From positions 1 through 6,888 of the forward strand of contig SLOZ01000468.1 in assembly GCA_007132255.1 (NCBI GenBank): a stretch of 6,888 bases of DNA. The letters run 5' to 3'. The number at the start of each line of letters is the position of its first letter. Positions within the stretch are counted from its first letter, which is position 1. Positions 1 through 5,739 of the stretch are shown here, piece after piece. A model generated the notes under the pieces. That model did not search any database, was not told the origin of the DNA, and saw only the letters and a program-made list of their open reading frames with translations. Both the position numbers and the translations under genes were made by a program. The DNA is from Limnochordia bacterium (GTDB taxonomy: Bacteria; Bacillota; Limnochordia; Darwinibacteriales; B1SED10-159).

Positions 1-1
1 G

Positions 2-787
2 TTTGTTCTACCAGGCACAGGCGGCATTACATACAACGTAAAGGTCGGAGATAAGGCTTTTGGGTGGGCCGGGGATCATGTGGAGCCCGGCGTATCCACG
101 GCTGCCGTCGCCGACATGAACCGCAGCGATCCCAAAAATTCTGGCTATAATGTTTTGGCCTGCGTAGGCAACAAAGCTAAGGTGGTCAGTGGTGATGCCA
201 AAGGTGCAGAAGGTGTTGTAACCGGGATGCATGGTGGCATTGAGCACGTTTTGATCGACTTTGCGGATGAAGATTTAGAGAAGATGTGCATCGAGGACAA
301 GATTCAGATTAGAGCGTTTGGGCAGGGGATGCGGCTGACAGACTATCCCGGTATCACTGTGTTCAACGTGGATCCAACATTCTTGGACGCCATGAATCTG
401 CAGGAACAGGATGGCAAGTTGGTGGTACCTGTGGCCAAACGTGTTCCTGGCAAGTTAATGGGTTCCGGACTAGGGGCACCGGACACAGCCTCCGGCGACT
501 ATGACATTACCACCAGCGATGAAGAGGTGCTGCGGGAGTACGGGCTGCAGGATCTGCGCTTTGGTGATTTGGTCGTTTTAGAAGACTGCGACAACCGCTG
601 GGGTCGTTCCTTCCGAACCGGGGCCATTTCCGTGGGAGTTGTGGTTCACTCGGATTGCTTGTTGGCTGGCCACGGACCGGGGGTTACAACGCTTTTCACT
701 GCCGTGGATGGCAGTCTAGCTGTGACCGACGAGCCAAAAGCCAATATCGCAGATATCCTGGGTATTGGTCGCCGCAGAAAATCATAA
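2..787 (+). CDS. DUF4438 domain-containing protein, 5'-truncated
   Basis: The frame is open from base 2 to the TAA at 785-787 and shows 261 residues. The true start lies before the window. A GTG at base 80 could be read as a start, but the 26 codons before it continue the family sequence (a glycine-rich LPGTGGITYNVKVGD stretch leading into GWAGDHVEPGVS), so it is an internal codon. I recognise the DUF4438 family from this N-terminal block and from the C-terminal stretch DNRWGRSFRTGAISVGVVVH. Family members are about 290-300 residues from memory, so some 30-40 residues are missing. No signal peptide or membrane segment is visible, so a cytoplasmic protein is likely. Its biochemical role is unknown to me; the many conserved Gly, Asp and His residues could suit a metal- or nucleotide-binding enzyme, but that is a guess. 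It converges on thiI and shares no obvious pathway with it. Confidence 0.85.
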   Translation, partial: FVLPGTGGITYNVKVGDKAFGWAGDHVEPGVSTAAVADMNRSDPKNSGYNVLACVGNKAKVVSGDAKGAEGVVTGMHGGIEHVLIDFADEDLEKMCIEDKIQIRAFGQGMRLTDYPGITVFNVDPTFLDAMNLQEQDGKLVVPVAKRVPGKLMGSGLGAPDTASGDYDITTSDEEVLREYGLQDLRFGDLVVLEDCDNRWGRSFRTGAISVGVVVHSDCLLAGHGPGVTTLFTAVDGSLAVTDEPKANIADILGIGRRRKS

Positions 788-792
788 CAAAC

Positions 793-816
793 AACGACCG
801 GCGAATGCCGGTCGTT
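793..816. terminator. Perfect hairpin between convergent genes, probable bidirectional terminator
   Basis: A 10-bp perfect stem (793-802 pairing with 807-816) closes a GAAT loop and starts 5 nt after the stop of the DUF4438 gene. On the + strand the U-tract is weak (TTTGCT). On the - strand the stem is followed by TGTTTGTTATGATTTT, which is more T-rich, so the element may terminate the thiI transcript as well, about 100 nt past its stop. No other convincing terminator is seen in 788-917. Confidence 0.65.
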
Positions 817-917
817 TGCTGTAGGTAGAACTTTTTTGGGTCAAACTTTTTACGGGCCAAACCCATTGAGAATCTATCACCACTGTGGCTCTTCGGGCAG
901 CGTTTTGGAGTGAACAC

Positions 918-2105
918 TTAAAAGATGTCGTCATCATCGTTGGCGGTGATTACCTTGGATTGGGTATTGGCCAGGGCTTCTGCAACCAGACCAGCCACAT
1001 CCATATGGGACTCAGCTTCTTCAGCAGCGGCAATCTTTGGCCGTGTAGCCGGATTTTTCGGAACAAACACCGTACAGCAGTCCTCGTAGGGGAGGATGGA
1101 CGTTTCATACGTACCTATGCGACGACTGATATCGATGATTTCCTGTTTATCCATGGTAACCAACGGGCGCAGCACAGGCAAGTTGGTTACAGCATTGATG
1201 GTATGAATACTATGCATCGTCTGGCTGGCGACTTGTCCAAGGTTATCTCCAGTTATCAGGGCCAGAATTCCACGCTGGCGGGCCAAAGCATCGGCAATGC
1301 GCAGCATAAAGCGACGCATCAGCGTGATCTTCAGGTCCGGATAAGGGTTTTGCTGCAGAGCCTTTTGAATTTCTGTGAACTGGCAGAGCCAAAGTCGCAT
1401 CTGGACCTTGGTGTTATAGGGTGTCAATAGTTTGGCCAGTTCCTCAACTTTTTCTTGGGCACGCTGGCTGGTAAAGGGATAGGAATGAAAATGCAGACCC
1501 TCCAATGTAACGCCGCGTTTCATGCTGAGAAAGCCAGCCACCGGACTATCAATCCCGCCAGATAAGAGCAGCAATCCGCGTCCGGATGTGCTCACCGGTA
1601 AGCCTCCCAAAGCTGGGATGCTTTCGCTAAATAGATAGGCACCTTCATGCCTGATTTCAACATTGATCACGATATCCGGGTTGTGAACATCCACAGTGAG
1701 ATGATCTGTATTCGTTACAACGTAACCGCCTAGATCGTAATTGATCTCCGGAGTCCGCATCGGGAACTGTTTGTTCACGCGTTTCGTCTCGATCTTAAAC
1801 GTTCCTGCCGGCGCTTTGCGACCCAAGGTCAAGGCGGTAGCTCGCAAAGCATCCATATCCAAGGGTACTTGAACGACTGGGCTGATACTGACCACGCCAA
1901 AGACCCGGCCAATCGCCTCGACTGCCTGTCTCCAAGTCTCTGGCGAGACACTAACATAGATGCGTCCGAAGGTCTTGCGAATCGTTCCATAGGGCAGGTC
2001 GCCTAGGGATAGTTTCATCTGCCGAATGAGGGCGTCTTCGAAACGCCGCCGGTTTTTGCCTTTGAGGCTGATCTCCCCGTAGCGCACTAATAGCATGTGA
2101 TACAC
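918..2105 (-). CDS. thiI: tRNA 4-thiouridine synthetase ThiI (rhodanese-less form)
   Basis: ThiI adenylates U8 of tRNA and replaces its oxygen with sulfur from a cysteine desulfurase persulfide, giving 4-thiouridine; in some bacteria it also supports thiamine thiazole synthesis. Numbering from the chosen start, a ferredoxin-like N-terminus (LVRYGEISLKGKNRRRFE) is followed by a THUMP domain at about residues 45-150. The PP-loop ATP pyrophosphatase motif SGGIDSP is at 182-188. A CysCys pair at 343-344 (PYEDCCTVFVPKNP) aligns with the catalytic cysteine region of E. coli ThiI. The protein has 395 residues and lacks the C-terminal rhodanese domain of the E. coli enzyme, as in Bacillus; it ends in an acidic DDDDIF tail. 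I chose the GTG at 2105 because AAGGAG lies 10 nt before it and translation gives the usual N-terminus. A longer frame back to the ATG at 2159 would overlap the upstream gene and adds an arginine-rich non-family stretch. The desulfurase gene ends 7 nt upstream, so the two are co-transcribed. Confidence 0.95.
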   Translation of the reverse strand: MYHMLLVRYGEISLKGKNRRRFEDALIRQMKLSLGDLPYGTIRKTFGRIYVSVSPETWRQAVEAIGRVFGVVSISPVVQVPLDMDALRATALTLGRKAPAGTFKIETKRVNKQFPMRTPEINYDLGGYVVTNTDHLTVDVHNPDIVINVEIRHEGAYLFSESIPALGGLPVSTSGRGLLLLSGGIDSPVAGFLSMKRGVTLEGLHFHSYPFTSQRAQEKVEELAKLLTPYNTKVQMRLWLCQFTEIQKALQQNPYPDLKITLMRRFMLRIADALARQRGILALITGDNLGQVASQTMHSIHTINAVTNLPVLRPLVTMDKQEIIDISRRIGTYETSILPYEDCCTVFVPKNPATRPKIAAAEEAESHMDVAGLVAEALANTQSKVITANDDDDIF

Positions 2106-2112
2106 GGCGTAT

Positions 2113-3276
2113 CTACTCCTTTCCCTCGTACGCAGGCCGGACTTCAGCCGCTGCGTCAATGCATATTTTTGCGGCTTGGTCCATGACTGCCGGACTCAAA
2201 CCAGGTCCGAGACTGAAGCGGAGCGCTCCAGCGGCCAGATCTTGTGCTACACCAATGGCATCCAGTACATGGGAATGTGACAACTTTGTCGAACAGGCGG
2301 AACCTGTAGATACCGACACTCCTTTGGAGGCCAGCGCTTGCACCATGACTTCACCCCTAACGCCAGGGATGCAGACGTGAAGAATGTGTGGCGCTCCGTC
2401 CTGGGGCGTCGTCCGGTGAATGCCTGGAATTTTCTGCAAACCCTGCCATAACTGATCCTTGAGCTGGCCGAGCTCGGCTTCGGTGTTTGGCTGTCGCTGC
2501 ACAGCTAGCTGTAGGGCCTTGCTCAAGCCAACGATACCAGGGAGGTTCTCTGTACCCGGGCGCAGACCCAGCTCTTGGCTCCCGCCAAACTGCAGCGGAG
2601 CCACAGTCATACCCTGCCGCAGCCACAGCATACCGATACCTTTGGGCCCACCGATCTTGTGACCGGAAAACGAAGCCATATCGATGGCTAGGTCGTTAAG
2701 GTGCACTGCAATTCGTCCAACCGCTTGAACAGCGTCCACGTGCAGGCGGACTTTGCTGCGGTGCGCGGCATTGAAGGCTTGAATGGTTGCAGCGATTTCA
2801 CGGATGGGGTTTACAGTACCGAGCTCATTGTTGACCCACATGATGCTGACCAGGCGGGTTTCTGATGTCAAGGATGCCTCGAGAGCGCCCACCGTTAGCC
2901 GCCCTTGGCCATCCACCGGCAGCACTGTCACGCGCCAGCCTAAGGCTTCTAAGTAAGCAGCGGTTTCTTTAACCGATGCGTGCTCCACAGCTGTGATGAT
3001 CATGTGCCCTGGCTGGTCTTGGATGCGTGCAAAGCCCTGTAGGGCTAGATTGTTGGCTTCCGTGCCGCCGGACGTATAGACGATCTGGGCTGTGGTGTCC
3101 TGCAGCAATTTTCCACACAATTGGCGGCAGCGCCGAAGCATTTTTTCCGCGCGCGCTCCCAGGGCGTGCGGCGATGATGGATTGCCGAACTCCGTAGACC
3201 AATAGGGTGCCATGGCCTTTGCCACTTCGGGGAGCACTGGCGTTGTAGCGCTATGGTCGAGATAAATGTTGGCCAA
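2113..3276 (-). CDS. Cysteine desulfurase, NifS/IscS family (PLP-dependent)
   Basis: This enzyme converts L-cysteine to alanine and leaves a persulfide on its active-site cysteine. Numbering from the TTG start (387 residues), the N-terminal motif YLDHSATTP is at 5-13. The cofactor phosphate loop TSGGTEANN is at 68-76, the ring-stacking His at 99, and Asp181 (HVDAVQA) should contact the PLP nitrogen. The PLP lysine is Lys207 in SFSGHKIGGPKG. RPGTEN is at 239-244, and the catalytic cysteine is Cys328 in STGSACST. All key residues are present and the length is normal. The first start-like codon in frame is a GTG at 3285, but it overlaps the Shine-Dalgarno sequence; the TTG at 3276, 5 nt after GAGGTGA, gives the expected MANIYLDHSATT. 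Its position just before thiI matches the Bacillus nifZ-thiI pair, where the desulfurase is the dedicated sulfur donor to ThiI, so that role is inferred here. Supply to Fe-S clusters cannot be excluded, although no iscU/sufU-like gene is present. Confidence 0.95.
   Translation of the reverse strand: MANIYLDHSATTPVLPEVAKAMAPYWSTEFGNPSSPHALGARAEKMLRRCRQLCGKLLQDTTAQIVYTSGGTEANNLALQGFARIQDQPGHMIITAVEHASVKETAAYLEALGWRVTVLPVDGQGRLTVGALEASLTSETRLVSIMWVNNELGTVNPIREIAATIQAFNAAHRSKVRLHVDAVQAVGRIAVHLNDLAIDMASFSGHKIGGPKGIGMLWLRQGMTVAPLQFGGSQELGLRPGTENLPGIVGLSKALQLAVQRQPNTEAELGQLKDQLWQGLQKIPGIHRTTPQDGAPHILHVCIPGVRGEVMVQALASKGVSVSTGSACSTKLSHSHVLDAIGVAQDLAAGALRFSLGPGLSPAVMDQAAKICIDAAAEVRPAYEGKE
2116..2121 (-). 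promoter_or_regulatory. Ribosome binding site that sets the thiI start
   Basis: AAGGAG on the - strand lies inside the last codons of the desulfurase gene, directly before its TAG stop. It is 10 nt from the GTG at 2105 and 19 nt from the next in-frame ATG (2096), which favours the GTG and suggests translational coupling of the two genes. Confidence 0.7.
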
Positions 3277-3281
3277 ATGGG

Positions 3282-3288
3282 TCACCTC
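3282..3288 (-). promoter_or_regulatory. Ribosome binding site deciding a TTG start for the desulfurase
   Basis: GAGGTGA on the - strand is a seven-base match to the complement of the 16S rRNA 3' end. It is 5 nt before the TTG at 3276. The GTG at 3285-3283 lies within this same sequence and so cannot be the start it serves. Confidence 0.75.
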
Positions 3289-3307
3289 GCAAAATGATTA
3301 ACAAGCT

Positions 3308-3342
3308 CTGCCGCAGCATCGAAGATGCACCAATTGCGGCAG
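3308..3342 (-). other. Two-tier hairpin in the leader of the desulfurase-thiI mRNA
   Basis: An 8-bp perfect inverted repeat (3308-3315 CTGCCGCA with 3335-3342 TGCGGCAG) encloses a second perfect 5-bp stem (3316-3320 with 3324-3328, 3-nt loop). In the transcript the only unpaired bases between the two stems are a one-sided bulge, AUUGGU. It begins about 7 nt after the predicted transcription start and ends about 20 nt before the Shine-Dalgarno sequence. No run of U follows, so it does not look like an intrinsic terminator. It may be a regulatory or stabilising mRNA element, or a DNA operator. I do not recognise it as a known riboswitch. Confidence 0.55.
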
Positions 3343-3355
3343 CGAACCCCTTAGT

Positions 3356-3364
3356 ATTATACCA
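3356..3364 (-). promoter_or_regulatory. Extended -10 promoter for the desulfurase-thiI operon
   Basis: The - strand reads TGGTATAAT, a perfect extended -10 element for the housekeeping sigma factor. The hexamer 17 nt upstream (TTTCTT) is a poor -35, which an extended -10 can tolerate. Transcription would start near 3349, giving a leader of roughly 70 nt before the TTG start. Confidence 0.6.
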
Positions 3365-3407
3365 AAAACAGACGGTAGAAGAAAGTGGTCGACCTTGACA
3401 ACCCGGT

Positions 3408-3452
3408 TTCTGCCTGTGACCTTCTGCCTGTGTTCCCTTTATTCTGCCCTTG
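3408..3452. repeat. Three copies of an 11-bp direct repeat between divergent promoters
   Basis: TTCTGCCTGTG occurs exactly at 3408-3418 and 3422-3432, with a nine-of-eleven copy, TTCTGCCCTTG, at 3442-3452. The start-to-start distances are 14 and 20 bp. The block lies upstream of both divergent promoters, about 45-90 bp from the leftward -10 and 30-70 bp from the rightward -35. It could be a regulator binding array or a small slippage duplication. Confidence 0.5.
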
Positions 3453-3480
3453 TTGAAGTCCGATGACTGTGGGATGACCC

Positions 3481-3510
3481 TTGCCGGGCCGGGTCGCTTT
3501 ATGGTATACT
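3481..3510 (+). promoter_or_regulatory. Promoter of the riboflavin operon
   Basis: The -10 is TATACT at 3505-3510, preceded by TGG (an extended -10). TTGCCG at 3481-3486 matches four of six bases of a -35 with an 18-bp spacer. Transcription would start near 3517, about 25 nt before the FMN aptamer, so the whole riboswitch is in the transcript. Confidence 0.6.
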
Positions 3511-3540
3511 AAGTTTAAATCGAATACTATGTTTACGAGA

Positions 3541-3654
3541 ATCCTTCGGGGCCGGGTGTAATTCCCGACCGGCGGTCATAGCCCGCGAACTGTGCAAGCA
3601 GTTGACTTGGTGAAATTCCAAGGCCGACAGTGAAAGTCTGGATGGGAGAAGGAT
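3541..3654 (+). ncRNA. FMN riboswitch aptamer (RFN element)
   Basis: The conserved core blocks are all present in order. Closing stem P1 is ATCCTTC (3541-3547) with GAAGGAT (3648-3654). GGGGCCGGGTGTAATTCCC and ACCGGCGGT form the next arm, followed by AGCCCGCGA. The AACTG/CAGTT hairpin (near 3588-3603) and the CTTGG/CCAAG hairpin (near 3606-3622) come next. GCCGACAGTGAAAGTCTGG and ATGGGAGAAGGAT close the element. This class binds flavin mononucleotide and turns off riboflavin biosynthesis or transport genes when FMN is plentiful. It sits in the leader of ribD with an intrinsic terminator downstream, so control by premature transcription termination is the natural reading. Confidence 0.97.
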
Positions 3655-3732
3655 AGAGTGTTTTTGCAGCGTGAGTGCCTAGAAGGCTGAGTTTTGGACA
3701 GCAATCCTGGAACTCTGTGGGTGCGCCCTTCA

Positions 3733-3758
3733 AGGGTACCGGTTTCGATTGGTACTCT
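3733..3758 (+). other. Strong hairpin in the riboswitch expression platform
   Basis: Bases 3733-3743 pair with 3748-3758 (11 pairs including three G-U) around a TTCG loop. It lies between the aptamer and the terminator. It could be a pause or spacing hairpin, or part of an antiterminator: its left arm can also pair imperfectly with the left arm of the terminator (3739-3744 with 3807-3813, one bulged base). Confidence 0.45.
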
Positions 3759-3805
3759 GTGAGGTCCGATGTCCCGTAACGCTCAAAAACAACTATCGAA
3801 CCTGT

Positions 3806-3836
3806 TAACCTGGAGAATTTCTCCAGGTTATTTTTT
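3806..3836 (+). terminator. FMN-controlled intrinsic terminator before ribD
   Basis: A perfect 11-bp stem (3806-3816 with 3820-3830) closes an ATT loop and is followed by six T (3831-3836). It lies 12 nt before the ribD start codon and just before its Shine-Dalgarno sequence. A possible antiterminator is seen: GGAGAAG at 3645-3651, partly inside the aptamer's closing stem, can pair with TTTCTCC at 3818-3824 of the terminator. FMN binding would lock the closing stem and free the terminator. The pairing is my inference. Confidence 0.92.
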
Positions 3837-3848
3837 GTGAGGTGATCC

Positions 3849-4973
3849 GTGTTGGAGTATTCGGAGCAGAATAGACAGTGGATGCAGATGGCTTTGGATT
3901 TGGCCGAAAAGGGGCGCGGAACAACAGCGCCTAATCCCCTGGTAGGCGCTTTGGTTGTGAAAAACGGCCAAGTGATCGGCAAGGGGTATCACGAGCGTGC
4001 CGGCCAACCCCATGCCGAAGTATTCGCCTTGGAAGAAGCTGGCGAAGAAGCCTATGGTGCCGATTTATACGTCACCTTGGAGCCCTGCTGTCACTACGGG
4101 CGGACACCACCTTGTACCGAACGCATTCTTGAGGCAGGTATCCTTCGGGTTTTTGTGGCCTTGACGGATCCTAATCCAAAGGTGGCTGGTGGTGGAATTG
4201 CTGCACTGCGCGCTGCAGGTGTACTTGTGGAAGTGGGCCTGCGGGGTGATCAAGCACGGCGTCAGAACGACGTTTTCTTGACGAACATTGGCAAGCAGCG
4301 GCCTTTTGTTCTGTGGAAGAACGCGGCCACTTTAGATGGACGGACAGCGGCCAAGAACGGGCATTCCCAGTGGATTACAGGGCCGGAGGCTCGTGCCGAG
4401 GTCCATCGTCTGCGCTCCCAATTGGATGCGATCGTGGTTGGTTCGGGAACGATTATTGCTGATGATCCCTTGCTTACGGCTCGCCCGCTCGCTGCCGGCA
4501 TGACTCAACCGCTGCGGGTGCTTTTGGACCGGCAGGGTCGCATTGCCAGCGATGCTGCCGTTCTCCAGGATGCCAGCAGTCCTGTCCTCTGGTTCACCGA
4601 ACAGGAAGGCATGGAAACCAGCGGTCTTGGTCGGCATGTCGAGGTGGTTCATGCCAACCCAGGGACTATGCAGCCATTGTGGGTGTTGGCTTACCTTTAC
4701 GCAGCGGGGGTTACGTCGATACTTCTAGAAGGTGGGCCCACGTTGGTTAACGCCTTTTGGAGGGACCGCCTGATCGACAAGATTCAGTGGTATGTAGCAC
4801 CGAAACTGCTTGGTGATGATGGGCGTGGTGCGTTAGGAGCGCTGCACTGCGAGAACATGGCGGAAGCAGCGGCGCTGTTTGACGTGCATTGTCGCCCTGT
4901 TGGTGGTGATTGGGTGTTTGGGGGCTACACGCCATGGAATGCAGGGCTCATCACTGGTAATGAGGGCCAATAG
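3849..4973 (+). CDS. ribD: Bifunctional riboflavin deaminase/reductase RibD
   Basis: RibD carries out two consecutive cytoplasmic steps of riboflavin synthesis: deamination of the diaminopyrimidine made by GTP cyclohydrolase II, then NADPH-dependent reduction of its ribosyl side chain. The N-terminal deaminase (about residues 7-145) has NPLVGALVV at 29-37 and the zinc/catalytic site HAE at 55-57 with PCCHYGRTPPC at 79-89 (His55, Cys80, Cys89). The C-terminal reductase (about 150-365) has the substrate and cofactor motifs LWKNAATLDGR, GSGTIIADDPLLT and ILLEGGPTLVNAFW. The length of 374 is typical of the fused form. The start is the GTG at 3849, 6 nt after GAGG of an extensive Shine-Dalgarno match (GAGGTGATC, 3839-3847); a TTG one codon later is possible. 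It is the first gene of the operon and directly under the FMN riboswitch. Confidence 0.97.
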   Translation: MLEYSEQNRQWMQMALDLAEKGRGTTAPNPLVGALVVKNGQVIGKGYHERAGQPHAEVFALEEAGEEAYGADLYVTLEPCCHYGRTPPCTERILEAGILRVFVALTDPNPKVAGGGIAALRAAGVLVEVGLRGDQARRQNDVFLTNIGKQRPFVLWKNAATLDGRTAAKNGHSQWITGPEARAEVHRLRSQLDAIVVGSGTIIADDPLLTARPLAAGMTQPLRVLLDRQGRIASDAAVLQDASSPVLWFTEQEGMETSGLGRHVEVVHANPGTMQPLWVLAYLYAAGVTSILLEGGPTLVNAFWRDRLIDKIQWYVAPKLLGDDGRGALGALHCENMAEAAALFDVHCRPVGGDWVFGGYTPWNAGLITGNEGQ

Positions 4974-5072
4974 CATCAGCCAGCCATGCCCCTTTGGTGG
5001 GTTAAGTCCGTACTTGGCGGTCGATCATGGATGGGTTGGTATGGATCAAAGCCGTAAGGAGGTGGAGGACGA

Positions 5073-5723
5073 ATGTTTACCGGGATTGTTGAAGAAATTG
5101 GCAGCGTACGTCAGTGGCAGGAAGGCAGCGAGGTCTGCCAAATCACCATTACGGCGCAGCGAGTCATGGACGATATCCACTTAGGCGATAGTATTGCGGT
5201 GAATGGGGTGTGTCTAACCGCTGCCGCTTTGGGTCCAACGTGGTTTCGCGCCGATGTCATGGTGGAATCCCTGCGACGAACGGCATTGGCCGGATTATCT
5301 CCGGGCGCCGAAGTTAACTTAGAACGAGCACTCCAGGTGGGTGGACGATTGGGAGGCCATTGGGTAACGGGACATATTGATGGCGTCGGTACAATCTCCC
5401 AGGTTCGTCGTGAACGCAACTCTCTATGGTACCATGTTCAGCTGCCCGCAGACGTTCTGCAGTGGCTGGTACCGAAAGGCTCCGTAAGCTTGGATGGGAC
5501 CAGTCTAACCGTGGCCGCGTTGGAACCCGGAGGTTGTGTGGTTTCGTTGATTCCTCACACGGCAGCCCACACAATTTTGGGTCAAAAGGCGGCTGGTGAC
5601 AAGGTTAACGTTGAGGCCGATGTTCTCGGCAAGTATGTAAAGCAGTTCATGTCAACGGAGCAGAGTTCTGACACGAAGCCAGAGATTACGTTGGAGTTCC
5701 TGCAGCAAACTGGCATGGCGTGA
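5073..5723 (+). CDS. ribE: Riboflavin synthase, alpha chain (RibE)
   Basis: This enzyme dismutates two molecules of 6,7-dimethyl-8-ribityllumazine into riboflavin and the pyrimidine substrate of lumazine synthase. The 216 residues form two similar lumazine-binding halves. The first (1 to about 97) starts with the invariant MFTGIVEE and contains SIAVNGVCLT (40-49) and a VESLRRTALAGL block (64-75). The second (about 98-195) begins GHWVTGHIDG and contains SVSLDGTSLTV (137-147), IPHTAAHT (160-167) and VNVEADVLGKYV (178-189). The ATG is 10 nt after AAGGAGG (5056-5062), with a second GGAGG at 5064-5068. It is separated from ribD by 99 nt, long for this operon; I see no gene, convincing hairpin or promoter in that gap. 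It is named ribB in the older Bacillus nomenclature. Confidence 0.97.
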   Translation: MFTGIVEEIGSVRQWQEGSEVCQITITAQRVMDDIHLGDSIAVNGVCLTAAALGPTWFRADVMVESLRRTALAGLSPGAEVNLERALQVGGRLGGHWVTGHIDGVGTISQVRRERNSLWYHVQLPADVLQWLVPKGSVSLDGTSLTVAALEPGGCVVSLIPHTAAHTILGQKAAGDKVNVEADVLGKYVKQFMSTEQSSDTKPEITLEFLQQTGMA

Positions 5724-5739
5724 TGAGGGAGGAAGAGTC

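Noticed and set aside
80..787. GTG at 80 as the start of the DUF4438 gene
   Set aside because: The frame is open and family-like right back to the window edge, so the gene simply begins outside the window.
885..1430. 181-codon + strand open frame opposite the 3' half of thiI
   Set aside because: It lies entirely antisense to a well-conserved gene, resembles no family I know, and has no good ribosome binding site; it is a shadow of thiI codon use.
2106..2159. ATG at 2159 as the thiI start
   Set aside because: It would overlap the desulfurase by 47 nt, and adds an Arg-rich segment absent from ThiI proteins; the GTG at 2105 has a Shine-Dalgarno sequence.
3395..3400. Perfect TTGACA on the + strand as a -35 box
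   Set aside because: No acceptable -10 hexamer lies 16-18 bp downstream (bases near 3418-3423 read GACCTT).
3533..3982. 149-codon - strand open frame across the FMN riboswitch and start of ribD
   Set aside because: It is antisense to a highly conserved RNA aptamer and to ribD; the sequence is explained by those features.
4974..5072. Possible small gene or internal promoter in the ribD-ribE gap
   Set aside because: The ATG-rich stretch around 5027-5043 runs through the ribE start in another frame, has no Shine-Dalgarno sequence and no recognisable product; no promoter or stable hairpin is visible.
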